In this document: one piece after another, positions 36,376-47,710 of the stretch
Position numbering within the stretch: position 1 is the stretch's first letter
How the letters are laid out: every line of letters starts with the position of its first letter
NCBI RefSeq assembly: GCF_020360975.1
Contig: NW_025408677.1
Span: forward strand, 2,418,001-2,482,000
Length of the DNA stretch: 64,000 nucleotides
Origin: Hirsutella rhossiliensis
Lineage: Eukaryota; Ascomycota; Sordariomycetes; Hypocreales; Ophiocordycipitaceae
Reading direction: 5' to 3'
The notes under the pieces: generated by a model
The model's input: only the letters and a program-made list of their open reading frames with translations
What the model was told of the DNA's origin: nothing
The model's database searches: none
Translations under genes and position numbers: made by a program

Positions 36376-39300
36376 ATGTCGGCAAGGCGAGCGGCCGCGT
36401 CCGAACGGCGTAGATCGATCGAAGTGAGAGAGGTCAACACTGAGATGGGAGATGACGCAGACGGAGTGAGCAGCGATTCTAGGCGTGAAGCGGGTCGAGA
36501 GGACCAGGAAGGAGCCGAAGGAGATGATCAGAAGCGCGACATGCTCCAGCTCATCCAGACGGTGTCGACATTTCTCTGTTCTGTGAAGGAGAAGTGAGTC
36601 AACTAAGCAAACGGCCTGATCCAAACTCTGACCAATTGCGATATGACAGTGGCGAAGAGCTAGCAGCGGGCTTCCAGCGTATCCCCAACCGCCGTGTGCT
36701 GCCCGACTATTTTGAAATCATATCTGATCCTGTCGCCTTCAGTACTGTCCGAGTAGGTTGGCGGTAAACACAGGCTTGTCGCGTGGGCTGATGAGCACTA
36801 ACTTTGGTATAGGGCAAAGTACAAAGGAAACAGTACACTTCCTTTGCAGAATTCGTCAAAGATGTCGCGCAAATTTGCCACAATGCCCAGGTCTATAATC
36901 GCCCCTCGGCACCGATATTTGGCGCTGCCGTGCGACTTCGCGAGGTCTTCCGCGGCGAGCTCAAGAAGCTCGTAAACAATGGTGACATTTCGGCCAGTGA
37001 CGCAACGATTCCGGACCTAGGAGAGCTTCCTCCGGCGGAAGAATCGTCCTCTCGGGGATCTGAAGCAGGAGACGTCGATGGCGAAGAAGAAGACGAGGAC
37101 GAGGACGACGATGACGAAGAAGGAGAAGAAGAAGAAGACGACGACGATGAAGAGGAAGAGGAATCCGATGATGAAGGGGGGCCCAGAGGTCGACGGCAAC
37201 GGCAGCGCCTCAGCGGCAGACGGCAGGCTCTGTCTGGCCGCAAAGACCGTGACCATGACAAGTACGAATACACGCACAAGAAAAGGGGCCGGCCACCGAT
37301 GGTGCTCACGCCGATGGAGGCTCGCATTTCCTCTATTCTTAAGGGACTGAGGAAATTCAAGGATCACGAGGGAGGCCTTCTTATCCTAGCATTCGAAAAA
37401 CTGCCCGACAAAGCATCGGTTGCCGATTACTACCAAACGATCACCAACCCCATTGCTCTGGACAACATCAAAAGAAAGGCCAAACGAAAGAAGTACCACG
37501 ACGTTGATCAAGTCCTCGCGGACATCGAGCTCATGTTTGAGAACGCAAAGCTCTATAATGAGGACGACAGCGAGGTATTCCAAGCTGCGGTGGAGCTCCA
37601 ACGGCAGGCGCGCTTGTTAGCCGAGCAGGAGAAGGGCAGGCCCGACGACGACTTCAGAGATGAGGATGGAAAATTGCCCTTGGCCGAGGCTCAGCACAAT
37701 GGACAGGCGTGGAAGATCGGTAAGTGTTGTCCACCGTCTGCCAGCGAATGGGTGATGGAATTCGGAAGCTAACCACGCTGCGCCCAAGGCGACTGGGTCC
37801 ACATTCGCAACCCCAACGACTTGGCCAAGCCCATCGTCGCACAGATATTCAGGACCTGGCAAGACCGTGCTGGGCAGAAGTGGATCAATGCCTGCTGGTA
37901 CTACCGGCCAGAACAGACGGTTCATCGGCATGAGAAGCACTTTTTCGAACGCGAAGTGGTCAAGACGGGGCAATATCGCGACCACCAGATCGGTGACGTC
38001 TTGGATCGCTGCTTCGTCATGTTCGTCACGCGCTTCAACAAGGGCCGGCCGCGAGGCTTTCCACCAGACAAAGATGTGTACGTGTGCGAGTCACGGTACA
38101 ACGAAGAGAAATTCCGATTCAACAAGATCAAGACCTGGGCGAGCTGCGTACCCGACGAAGTCAGAGAAAAGGACTACGAGATGGACCTATTCGACGCGCC
38201 CAGCCGCATGAGAAAGATACCTAGTCCGATCAAGCATTTACTGCGAGAGGACGCCAAGGAGACAGACGAGCTTCCGCGACCGATCTGGGGAAGCCCCAAT
38301 GCTCCTCCAATCATCGGCGCCGTACACCGGCGCCTACCAGAGCCTAATGTGAGTCTTCTGGTGTCAATCCCGATTCCGCGGCGACGCGCACTTGATCGGC
38401 AGGCCCAGAAGGAGACGTTGCTGGCGGCGGCGGCCACCCCACAAGTCGCCCCAGCCGACTCTCTAGCCTACCTAGTGATTCGTGCCTGAGGCTTCCACCC
38501 CTTGTCTCAGCGTCCTTTCCCGACCCAGATAAATTTCTAACTTGGCATGGCCTAGGAATCACCGCCGCCTGAGCCTACCCCGCCGCCACCAGTCCCCGCG
38601 GCAGCCGACGTGCGCTCGTCGATGTTTTCGGTGGTCCGAGACGGGCCAGCGGAGGCAACTGTGAGAGGTCCGTTTCATGGGCCGGGACCCGCATCACCCC
38701 CCGGTCACTACAGTAATGCTCAGATGACGCCTCACTTCCGACCCGCGACCCCAGCATCAGGAGTGTCCCCTATGCACCAGACGCCCGTGCCTATCCCTCA
38801 CCCGCCCCATCACGCCGCGCCCGCCCCGCCGCATATGCCCATCCGGCCCATGCACTACCAGCACCCGCATCCGCATCCGCATCCGCATCCGCACCAGCAC
38901 CTTCAACACCCCCAGCACCAGCTCCAGCAACAACAGCCCCAGGCTGGCTACGTGCACAACTACTCGGCTGCTGCCGCAGCCCATCAGCAGCCCATGGGCA
39001 CCCCGCTGGCAGCTGGCAACAGCAGCCAAGTACAACTACCTCAGTCCGCTCGAGCAGCCCTTGCACCCGTCACTGGGAGTACCACCCAGCACGCCACCGT
39101 GTACAACCCGCCTCGCCCCCCTGAGGTATATACCCTCACCGACGGTGCCAATGATGCGTTGCCTACGGCGCTCCGCCAAGGCTTTCAGCACGATGACGCC
39201 GGGAGGGTTTTGTTCTTTACCGCGCCGCCACTTGATCGTTGTCACAAGGGGCTGTCGTCGGGAAGCGCAGGCCTCGGTCACAGCGTTAGGTATCTTGCCG

Positions 39301-39539
39301 GACGCACCGCGTGGCTTGCTGAACGAGACAAGAAGCGCAAATGCCGAGACGAAGCCGCGAGAAAGCCAGAGGTCTCTCAGAAACGTATGGCCACGGACGA
39401 GGCCGCTGTCACAGAGGCAGCGGATCCTGTTGTGGGGGAAGCAACGAACGCCATGAATGAGTGGTTTCGCCAGCTTGATCACGAGACCCACGAATGGCGA
39501 AGAAATGCCGGCTTGGAGGGATGGAGCAACGTGGCATAA
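36376..39539 (+). CDS. rsc1: RSC1/RSC2-type chromatin remodelling subunit (two bromodomains, BAH)
   Basis: Subunit of the RSC nucleosome-remodelling complex that reads acetylated histones. Model: exons 36376-36593, 36650-36752, 36813-37719, 37789-38348, 38556-39539; 923 aa; all four introns are GT-AG and phases agree. Bromodomain 1 spans about residues 55-165 (exons 1-3, with LPDYFEIISDPVAF and HNAQVYNR). A very acidic linker follows (about 35 residues, almost all Asp/Glu), then a basic HKKRGRPP AT-hook-like motif. Bromodomain 2 is at about 270-380 (PDKASVADYYQTITNPIAL, ENAKLYNED). A BAH domain follows (DWVHIRNPND, CESRYNE). The long C-terminal region is rich in Pro, His and Gln and includes a (His-Pro) repeat at about 38,860-38,905. 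The intron before exon 5 is long (207 bp) and the least certain join. Confidence 0.9.
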
Positions 39540-39961
39540 CTGCCAATCTCGTCCCGAGCCAGGCATGAGAGGGTGCTAGGTGCTGTAGAATCTCACAAGT
39601 TTTATAGCGTACGCTTGGTTAACGATGAAAGCCCTGGAGTTGTTGAGATTCCGTACAGTGGCAGATCTACTAGTTCTGTGTCGTGTTTTACTAGATGATC
39701 GTCCTCATGCAGACAGTTCCGATGGATAGATAAGAAGGCTTGAGCTATCTCTGTGTCTCCACTAAGCTGCCAGTCCGCAACTACAAACCCTTGTCAAAAA
39801 GCGACTGTAATCAATGTTCAACGTGCCATGGTGGAAGCGACCTTGTTATTCTAGGGAGATGTATAATTCGAGAATATGTGCGACGCGCCAAGCAGTTAAT
39901 CCTCCCGCAGGGCGCAAACCAAAAAAAAAGAAGAAAAAATCCTACATCTAGTGAAAACTTG
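39540..39961. other. Intergenic, convergent 3' ends
   Basis: 422 bp between the stop of the RSC subunit (+) and the stop of the GT25 gene (-). Presumably both 3' UTRs. An A-rich run (AAAAAAAAAGAAGAAAAAA) is at about 39,920-39,938. No gene is supported. Confidence 0.6.
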
Positions 39962-41244
39962 TCAACTTTCGTCTTCGAACTGAGGCTCCAAGGCGTGACC
40001 TGTCAAGATATTCTTCAGATTTAGTCTCATGCTCCATTTGATTGACTCCGAGATGCCCTTCTCCCTGACGCCCCCGCCCTGCCCGTAACTCTGAATGTCA
40101 CTGTCCGCGGCAAGGCGCCCCTTGGCTTTGTGGTGAAACATGATGGTGGGATTCACGCTGAGGCACTTGAGACGGTAACCCCCTTCCCTCTGCCTGCCCA
40201 AGTCGTAGATAGCGTCGCGGCACAACTGGGCCAAGGAGTTGTCAAAAGCCATGTGAAGACCATCAACGCTCAGCGCATAAAGGAGTTTTCGGGCCGCGCT
40301 TTGCGAGATGGCATAGGCAAACGAGCAAATCGGCGCCGCCGTCATGTGGACAAGTCTTGTGTGCGCTGGGTAGGCAGACCAGTCCACAAGATGCGAAACC
40401 TGGCTGTACGGCGGTACGGTGTCGTCATCCTTGATGGTGTACTTGGTGGACATTTTTGCTTTCAAGTCTCCTTCTAGCCCGGCGTTTTCCTCGAGGGTTT
40501 CAGGGAAGGGCTCTCCGCAATGGCCAAGCCATAGGACATCCCATGCGTCGCCGTATGGCGAGTTGGGAAGAGGCGACGACTCGCCTAGTATCTGGCGAGC
40601 GCCATGCGCAATGTCATTCAGCTGGAGCTTGAGGTGAACGTCCCAATCCACGTCGTCCTCCATGATGAGGGCTGAAGAGATGCCGGTATCCACAATCCTT
40701 CCAGTTGTCAGCCTTGATGCACAATTCAACTTGTTGCTCGGAAGGCAAGCAAGACTTACCGGCGGATGGCATTCATGTGACCTCTCCAACTGCCGAGGAA
40801 ATTATCACGTACTTGGTCGAGTTGAATGCCAAATGGCACAGCTTTGTCCGAGATTGAAGATGCCTTGACGCCGTCGACCCAGTCGAGATCGAATCCGCTT
40901 AGAGCGGCCATGAGGTCCAGTGCGTCTCGCTTATCCGACCTCTCGGAAAGACCGATCGCGATGACCTTTTCGAACCCGAGAGTCCGGTTGGAGACGCGAC
41001 CGAAGTCGGCAGCCGTTGATTTCGACTCAGTAACTTGGTGCACCGCGTTCTCGCCCAGTCCGGAGAGTTCCTCGTCCACGTCCTCTGTGCCGGACCAAGT
41101 TATTCTGCTGGTCGCTGCATGCGATGAGAAAGCGCCACGGCTCGTCCAAGAGAAGACGATGCTGTAGACGACAACTATCGAGATGAGCGCCATGGCCAGT
41201 CGGGCGCTGCGCGGGGAAGACCACCCGAGGCTAGAGGACTTCAT
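39962..41244 (-). CDS. Glycosyltransferase family 25 (type II membrane protein)
   Basis: Probable Golgi-type glycosyltransferase of the LPS-biosynthesis/GT25 family; donor and acceptor are unknown. Model: exon 1 40760-41244, exon 2 39962-40697, 406 aa, intron GTAAGT...GGAAG, 62 bp. A single N-terminal membrane anchor is seen at about residues 17-34 (LAMALISIVVVYSIVFSW) after a short basic tail. A family hallmark follows, FEKVIAIGLSERSDKRDAL (start of the GT25 fold), then DLDWVDGVK. The intron falls before the acidic SALIMEDDVDWD motif, which carries the presumed metal/nucleotide-sugar Asp residues. The GDAWDVLWLGHCGE segment is also family-typical. Downstream are AYAISQSAARKLLY and LSVNPTIMFHH. 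No ER retention signal is visible. Expressed from its own promoter in the 827-bp gap to the carrier gene. Confidence 0.88.
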
Positions 41245-42071
41245 GTTGCTGCACTTGAAGAGGCAACCATATGGATGGAAAAGGCGGCGAAGACGTATGA
41301 TGAAGGCATGAAAGGATTATATCAAGGCAAACGCCAGCGTCGATATCAAGACTCGGGATTCGACAGGGAGCGGTGTTGGAGGGCTGGCACGCGACAAAGG
41401 GGCGGTCCAAAAGACGTATGAGCCTTGGAATGGTTGCCAGCACGACGCGACCAACGCCCTTTGCAGTGGTTGCCCGTGTCTCATCGACGTTACGCGGCTT
41501 GCAATCCAGTAGCGTCGTCGCCAGAAGTCTGCTGGTACTACTAGATGGACGGGAGCGTTGTTGTGCGGCGCCGACGGGAGGAGGTGCCCTCCATCACGGC
41601 TCCCTGATGAAGAACAAACCTATCGAATGTTAGTTCCGTTCAATCATGGTGTCTGAGAAACCGACAATTGAAAGACAGTATTGGCCGCAATGGCCGTCCC
41701 TGTTGAAGGAGTCGCGCCGCATGGGTGCTTGGAAGGCCATGCAGCCGTCCAAAATGCAGCATTGCGACAGCACGTGACTGGTGAAGTCTGTGCCATTGGT
41801 GAGATGCTGTTGGCACCTGCCACCTGGGCTAAATTACCTGCCGAGCACGAGCAGGTAAGCCCCGCTCTCGGCTCCAACCAAAGCAAGCGGGCAACAACCG
41901 GGCCTGGCTAAAATGCCTTTGCCTTGGAGGAATCCATATGAAACAACCTCCGAATTCAAGATTGGCAAGGGAGCAAACGTGGAAAACCTGTACGGAGTAC
42001 TGTACTCGGTGCCGGCGGCAGGGAGCCGTCTGACAATCACCCGGCAGGCCAGGGAGGAGCGTCATCGAGCG
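41245..42071. other. Intergenic, promoter of the GT25 gene
   Basis: 827 bp between the GT25 start (-) and the carrier stop (-). It should contain the GT25 promoter and the carrier 3' UTR. A palindromic CACGTG lies at about 41,774. Short open frames here have no convincing protein features, and I do not call a gene. Confidence 0.5.
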
Positions 42072-42911
42072 TCATCGAGCGTCGGGCATGTTGCACAGGT
42101 CGTGCACGATGCTCTCATAGACGGCCCACTGAACCGCATTGACTATGAAGGCCCTGATGCTGCAGACAGTCAGGCCACGGAAGAAGGCCCGCGCGCCCTC
42201 GTCCCTAAACATCTCCCTCGCCACCTGCAGGGCCCCCGAGCACTGTCGGGCCGCTTGCCACGGTCGGGCCTGGACACGAGACTTGACGACGTCGAGGGGG
42301 AAGACGCTGGCCCAGGTGACGATGCCTGCCAAGCCGCCGCACAGCAGGATCCTCGGGGCCTTGTGGCGCAGAGATGGCGACGACGGCAACGGCCACCAAC
42401 TATTGGCCAGTCTGTAGGACCAAAAGTAGAAGCCGTAGCCAACGCTGTCGCGCAGAGCGGTAACGGAGCCACCAAAGTAGAGGGCTCGAATGCCGCCGGC
42501 TCTCCACATGTGCCGCGCCACTGTCCAGCTCGACACGACAGGCTCCGACACCTGGGCTCGACATTTGACCAGCTCGGTGGGAGTGCTGACGACCCAGGTG
42601 CAGAGGCCGCCGACGGCGCCGGCCAGCCAAGTGGTCCAGAGGCTGTCGCCGTGCGCCTGGCCCAGAGCAGCCTCGGTGCGCTGGTAGGAGACGAAGAGGA
42701 GGCCATTCAAGGCGCCGTACCCGAGGACCGGGGCAGCGGCTCCAGTCGTCAGGGCCGAGAGCGGGCGGGCGTGCGGGCGGTAGTCGACGCCCGCCACCGC
42801 CACCGCCTGACCTCGAGCCACCTGCAGCCGCACCTTGACCATGTCGAGCGGATTGCCGATGACGATGCCCACAGCACCGCTGAGGTAGCCGGCCCAGAAT
42901 TCGGCCGACAT
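42072..42911 (-). CDS. Mitochondrial carrier family (SLC25) protein
   Basis: Inner-membrane mitochondrial solute carrier, single exon, 279 aa, ATG at 42911. The three signature repeats are clear: NPLDMVKVRLQ in repeat 1, TPTELVKCRAQ in repeat 2 and FPLDVVKSRVQ in repeat 3 (PX[DE]XX[KR]), each followed by a second helix. The Glu in repeat 2 (PTE) is the pattern of amino-acid/carnitine-type carriers (YMC1, CRC1, SLC25A20/29/45 group), so substrate is probably of that class, but this is inference. The C-terminus is short (NMPDAR) and its TGA stop lies inside an 11-bp tandem repeat (CGCTCGATGAC). Head-to-head with the lactamase gene; a GGGGCC repeat lies 38-55 bp upstream of the start. Confidence 0.9.
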   Translation of the reverse strand: MSAEFWAGYLSGAVGIVIGNPLDMVKVRLQVARGQAVAVAGVDYRPHARPLSALTTGAAAPVLGYGALNGLLFVSYQRTEAALGQAHGDSLWTTWLAGAVGGLCTWVVSTPTELVKCRAQVSEPVVSSWTVARHMWRAGGIRALYFGGSVTALRDSVGYGFYFWSYRLANSWWPLPSSPSLRHKAPRILLCGGLAGIVTWASVFPLDVVKSRVQARPWQAARQCSGALQVAREMFRDEGARAFFRGLTVCSIRAFIVNAVQWAVYESIVHDLCNMPDAR

Positions 42912-42948
42912 GTGCCGGGCGCCGGGAACGGCCCGAAGAGTCTAGGCC

Positions 42949-42966
42949 GGGGCCGGGGCCGGGGCC
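42949..42966. repeat. (GGGGCC)3 tract in the carrier/lactamase promoter
   Basis: Three perfect GGGGCC units, flanked by further GGCCGG, make a tract of about 24 bp that is only G and C. It lies about 40 bp upstream of the carrier start codon, on the strand opposite to the carrier transcript, so G-rich DNA is on the plus strand. Confidence 0.9.
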
Positions 42967-43364
42967 GGAAGCAAACGGCGATGATGAAAAGGGCGAAACG
43001 AGGCTTTCCGATGGCCACGTCAGCTGGAACGTGCTGGGAGCGCCAATTACCGAGCATTTGACAGAAGCTCCGGTGGATTTGGTGGGCATCCAGCTCGAGA
43101 ACCAGCTTCAGGTGGGTTCCCGAGCTATACCCGCCATCCGGCATCACAGAAGCGGGGCCACCAATGCCGAGGCAAGTACGGAGGGGGCATGCTTTTTGCC
43201 GACGACAGACAAAACACCTCAGCTTCATACGACGGCTTATGCGCCTGCCCTGCGCTCCCGCACGCTCACGCCTGACAAGACGTCGTGGTGCCCCAGGAGC
43301 CACAGCTGATGCGAGCGTCAAGGCGACTTTCCTTTGCCGTCGGCCCATCGTGAGTGGGTCCCAA

Positions 43365-44225
43365 ATGACCGCCCCTCGACTTGCACCGTTGGCGGCCGTA
43401 GAACGCCTGAGTCCGGCGTGCATTCGCATCCTGGGCGGCAACCCGGGCAAGTTCACGCTCCAGGGCACCAACACCTATCTCCTCGGCACGGGCAGGCAGC
43501 GCATCCTCATCGACACTGGTGAAGGCCGCCCGGCCTGGGTCGCCTCGCTCCAGGAGACGCTGCGGGAGGAGAAGGCAGGGATCAAGGCCGCCCTCATCTC
43601 TCACTGGCACCGCGACCACACAGGCGGCATTGATCATCTGCTTCGCATCGCCCCCGAAGCCGTCGTCTACAAGAACGACCCCGGCCCGGGCCAGTCGCCC
43701 ATCCACGACGGCCAAAAGTTCTATGCCGAAGGCGTTACCCTAACGGCGACACACACGCCTGGCCACACACGAGACCACACCGTCTTCGTCCTGCACGAGG
43801 AGGACGCCATGTTGACGGCCGATAACGTCTTGGGCCACGGTACCGCCGTCTTCGAGGACCTGGCTGCCTACCTCGAAAGCCTGGACAAGATGAGCGGCCT
43901 CTTCGGCGGGCGCGCCTATCCCGGCCACGGGCCCGTGGTGGAAGACGGCCCCGGCAAGATTGTCGACTACATTGCTCACAGGAGACAGCGGGAAGAGCAG
44001 GTGCTGCATACGATGGGGGCCAGTTACAACCCAGAGGCCGAGACGAAAACGGCCTGGAGAGCCATGGATTTGGTCAAGTCCATCTACAGCGACGTGCCCG
44101 ACGAGTTGCACGAGGCGGCACGCGGAGGCGTAATGCAGATCCTCGTCAAGCTTGAACGCGAAGGACGGGTGACGCGAGAGTGCCAAGATGAATGGCGGCT
44201 GTTGAGACACGATGCGACGTCTTGA
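43365..44225 (+). CDS. LACTB2-like metallo-beta-lactamase fold hydrolase
   Basis: Zinc hydrolase, 286 aa from the ATG at 43365. It shows the family start ILGGNPGKFTLQGTNTYLLG, the RILIDTGEG loop, the metal motif SHWHRDHTGG (HxHxDH), TPGHTRDHTVF, and TADNVLGHGT, and the late YPGHGPVV histidine. A winged-helix-like C-terminal part follows (GVMQILVKLEREGRVT). Human LACTB2 is a mitochondrial endoribonuclease; fungal relatives also include stand-alone thioesterases of polyketide clusters. No polyketide synthase is nearby, so I prefer LACTB2. An in-frame ATG at 43164 would add 67 residues that are rich in Arg and almost free of acidic residues, a possible mitochondrial presequence. Single exon. Confidence 0.88.
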   Translation: MTAPRLAPLAAVERLSPACIRILGGNPGKFTLQGTNTYLLGTGRQRILIDTGEGRPAWVASLQETLREEKAGIKAALISHWHRDHTGGIDHLLRIAPEAVVYKNDPGPGQSPIHDGQKFYAEGVTLTATHTPGHTRDHTVFVLHEEDAMLTADNVLGHGTAVFEDLAAYLESLDKMSGLFGGRAYPGHGPVVEDGPGKIVDYIAHRRQREEQVLHTMGASYNPEAETKTAWRAMDLVKSIYSDVPDELHEAARGGVMQILVKLEREGRVTRECQDEWRLLRHDATS

Positions 44226-45670
44226 CTTTCAGGCAATCCGGGAGGCATGGAGCCCATGGACCGAGGCCCGGTTTGCGCACGATGCATACAAAAGGCCAGC
44301 CTGTGCCATTGTCACATCTGCGCCGGAGACCAATCAGTTCCGGACACGGCGGCACAGGCGTCTTTGTCATCAGAAGCTGAGCAGTCGTCGCAGGCTCGAC
44401 GCTGCCCAGCCGTGCGTGCGTGCGTGTCGCTGCAGGTCATGCGCGCCATCCGGAATCATCGGATCGGCGTGCGCCGTTGGACTGTCCGATGGGCCAATCA
44501 ACCTGGAGAAATGGGGAGAGGGAAGGGATGCCGGCTTTCTCGTCGTTACCGTTGAGCCTCAAACAAAGCGTTGCAAAACGATCTGCTTGTTGCTTGTACT
44601 AGACCAAGTGCTCGTTCGTGCCACGGACAAGTCCCCACAGTGTTTCGCCCGGCATTATGCATTATGACGCCCTGCAGCCGCTACGCAGTCGATGCAGAGC
44701 TCAGACCGAGAGCTCGTCTAGTGCCGCAGTCTCGCTCGGCAGCCCGGCGATTCCGGCGAAGCCGTGACCGGTCCTGCGCCACTGGACCGAGGCTTGATCA
44801 TGGTGCGAGTCGCAGCCAGAAACCCACGCACCCACCCACTCCCCGTTACACGTTACACACTTCATCATCTAACCTTGGGTCGCCGGCTCCCTACATGATG
44901 CGAGCTGGCGTGATGCATGGCGGCGCTAAAGCCTGCTCCCGGCAGTCCCGGCCTCTCGGCGACCGGGCTGCCGACTTTGACCAAGGCCGGGGAACAGGAT
45001 GGGCCCTAACGCCGAACGGACTTGACGAGTACCTCGTTTCTGCGCTTTGCCACCTTACCTTGCTCACGCCGCCGCTCACCTACAGTCCTACACACGTGCG
45101 GAATCGACCACCGTCGGCGCCATACCGAGACGAGCATGGAGCATGATTACACCATCTCCACTCGGCCTCGTCTCGAGCCATAGCTTACCAGTCGTTCGAT
45201 TACATTCTATTGCCCTCTCGCCTCACCGCAACCTCGCCTCTCGGTTTCGAACCAGAACACCCTCCACCCGCCCCTTCTCCCCCCTCCTGAGTCCTGACCC
45301 TCTTCCCTTAATCACCACCACGTGTGCGTCCTCGACCAAATCTCGCCTTCCTATAATCCTGTACCCGCCTGTCATGCCCAGCACAGGCCGTATACCAAGA
45401 CCCCCGGCCGGCTGTTGCGTTTCCAACTGCTCAGACATTCATCCCATCCTATCTTCACTCGGCGTATCCAGTAGAACTTGCCACGCTCGCGACGGCCTCG
45501 GCGCTGTAGCTGGCGTTTGTCTGACGTGAATCCATACTCACGCCTCGGCCCTTCCATTCGCGCTCTTGTTGGTTCCTCTAGCCTATCCGTACAGGCTCAG
45601 CTCCCCAAGCTCAGACCGACTCACCAACAGCCTCGTACCCTCCAATCAAATAGAGAAAATCTCCCACTCC
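44226..45670. other. Long intergenic region upstream of YTP1
   Basis: 1.4 kb between the lactamase stop and the YTP1 start. The last 600 bp (45,050-45,670) are pyrimidine-rich (CCTCTCGCC, CCCTTCTCCCCCCTCC), as often found in fungal promoters and 5' leaders. A TGCGTGCGTGCGTG run is near 44,415. Open frames here overlap on both strands and show no protein-like features. Confidence 0.5.
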
Positions 45671-47710
45671 ATGAAGGCCGCCCGACCTCGGCAGCCCCGT
45701 CACGCGGTCGTTGCACTGCTTCCTCTCCTGGTGCAGTCTTCTCTCGCACATGGAGATGGACACGACACTGGCAGCGCCAACGGTACCGCCCTTGTCGCCG
45801 ACAAAAGTCATCACCCGCCAACCTACTTTGCTCATCCACACCATGTTCGCCTCATATACGCCCACATCTTCTTCATGCTGCTCGCCTGGGTCTTGATTCT
45901 CCCCGCCGGTACGTGTGCAACCTCGCCCCTGCAAACCGGGCCACACCAACGTCGTCCTCGATATGCTCATGAACCTGCCTCCCTCAGTTGCCATGTTGTC
46001 GCTGGCAAAGTCTCGTTACACCCTTGTGTCGCGGCTCTGCTTTCTGGCAGTCAACGCTCTGGGGCTTGTGCTGGGGATCGTCTATGACGCCAGGACTCCC
46101 GACCTGTACCCGAATAGCGCCCACGGCAAGATCGGCTGGGTTGTCACTTGGGCCGTCTCCGCCCAAGCTCTGGTGAACTTGGTGAGCCGGGCTTCCAGCG
46201 CTGTTGCAAATCGCCCCTCCAGGTCGTTGAGCGAGACGCTGGCCTTCATTCCCGCATCTCCAGACCCTGTCGACACCCGTCACCGATTGTCCGACAACAG
46301 CGGCCAGGGCACCGAGCCCCATACAGAGTCGCTGCGCAGTCAATCAGTTTCCACTCTGGGCAACGGCTTTGAAGATGACGACGACAACGAATGCCCGCCC
46401 CTGAGTAGTCTTGACAAGGAGTATAGCCGAGACGATGACGATGACGAGCCGGCGACGGGCCCCCTATCGTTTTCCGGCTCGGCGACCTCCCTGTCTGCCA
46501 GGGCGGCCAAGTTGATCTCTACGAGAGCGTGGAGATATCTCGACCTCTGTTACCAAGTCATCGATCGCCTCATTCTCCCCCTTGGGTTTGTCGCTCTGAC
46601 TACTGGCGTTGCCACGTTTGGTCGACTGTTTGTGAGTTCCGAGTCCCCGTCCGCTTTGCTGGGCGGTTCAGGTGACGGACGGTCTGGCTAACCTGTAACC
46701 TTGCCTTGTTGATAGGAGGGCCAGGCGATATTCAGCGGACTGGCGCATTGGATCAAAGGCGGCGTGTTTTTCTGGCTGGGTCTCTTCACTCTGGGTCGCT
46801 GGACCGGAAGCTTTGGTGAGCTTGGTTGGGCCTGGAACCTGCGACCGCGGCCGAGCCAGCGGATGTGGCGCCCTTCGGCCGAGTTGGTCGAGAGCGCCCT
46901 CATCTTCGTTTACGGCTCCACAAACATCTTTCTCGAGCATCTCGGCAACTGGGGTGGCGCGTGGAGCTCCCAGGATCTTGAGCACGCCGCCATTACCGTC
47001 TTGTTCATCGGCGGTGGTTTGGTGAGCACCAGCTGAACAGGTAAAGTAAAGCATCAACGGCCGCGTGCTGACTGGGAGCAATGCAGTGCGGCATGCTCGT
47101 CGAGTCGACCAGAATCCGTCATCTGCTCAACACCGCCGTGTCCGACGCCACGCCCGAAAACGCATTGTCCGACGAGGAGCGGCAGCGACAGAATGCCCCC
47201 GCAACGTACGAGCTGTCTCTGAACCCGATTCCCGCTCTCGTCATCCTCTTGTTGGGCATCATGATGGGTTCTCACCAGCAGTCGACCATGATCTCGACCA
47301 TGGTCCACAAGCAGTGGGGGAATCTCCTATTGGGCGCTTCCTTGGCCCGAGGCCTGACCTACGTGCTCATGTTCTTGCGCCCCCCAAAGTCCGCTCTGCC
47401 GTCCCGGCCGCCGACTGAGCTTCTGGCCTCGTTTGGGCTCATCGCCGGCGGCATCGTATTCATGGCCAGTGTAAGCATGACCAGCCACACGCGATCCCTG
47501 CGTCTCCCTCGTGCCCAAGCAGCTTCTAATGAACCGCAGAGCTCCGACACCGTCGCTGGAATGATCCACTACGAGCTAGATGCCATGTTCATCTTAATTA
47601 TTACCATGGGCCTGGTAGGCACGTTGATGGCATGGGAGGTCATCGTGCTTGCCATCAAAGGGTGGGCCACTCGCAGGGAATGGCGTGTTAGATACCGAGC
47701 CCTCTCGTAA
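45671..47710 (+). CDS. ytp1: YTP1-family integral membrane protein
   Basis: Large fungal membrane protein of the YTP1 family, role unclear. Model: exons 45671-45908, 45988-46631, 46716-47021, 47087-47470, 47540-47710; 580 aa; all introns GT-AG with consistent phases. A signal peptide is seen (AVVALLPLLVQSSLAHG), followed by a histidine-containing lumenal stretch and HVRLIYAHIFFMLLAWVLILP, the conserved first membrane helix. Further helices are in exons 2, 3 (IKGGVFFWLGLFTLGRW, LVESALIFVYGSTNIFLEH) and 4-5 (IPALVILLLGIMMGSHQ, DAMFILIITMGLVGTLMAW). A polar loop with an acidic DDDDNE and EYSRDDDDDE stretch lies at about residues 175-215. The last intron (69 bp) has no stop and is a multiple of 3, so it could also be read through; the family alignment favours splicing (FMAS-SSDTVA). 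Confidence 0.88.

Noticed and set aside
41913..43061. 382-aa plus-strand ORF
   Set aside because: It is antisense to the mitochondrial carrier, which has clear triplicated motifs; the open frame is a by-product of high GC.
43365..44225. Polyketide-cluster thioesterase
   Set aside because: No polyketide synthase, transporter or tailoring enzyme nearby; neighbours are housekeeping genes.
44212..44667. 151-aa plus-strand ORF after the lactamase
   Set aside because: Starts inside the lactamase 3' end, has low-complexity Arg/Cys composition and no family likeness.
45240..45258. Minus-strand GGTTCGAAACC as a possible tRNA
   Set aside because: No pairing T-arm, anticodon arm or acceptor stem around it.
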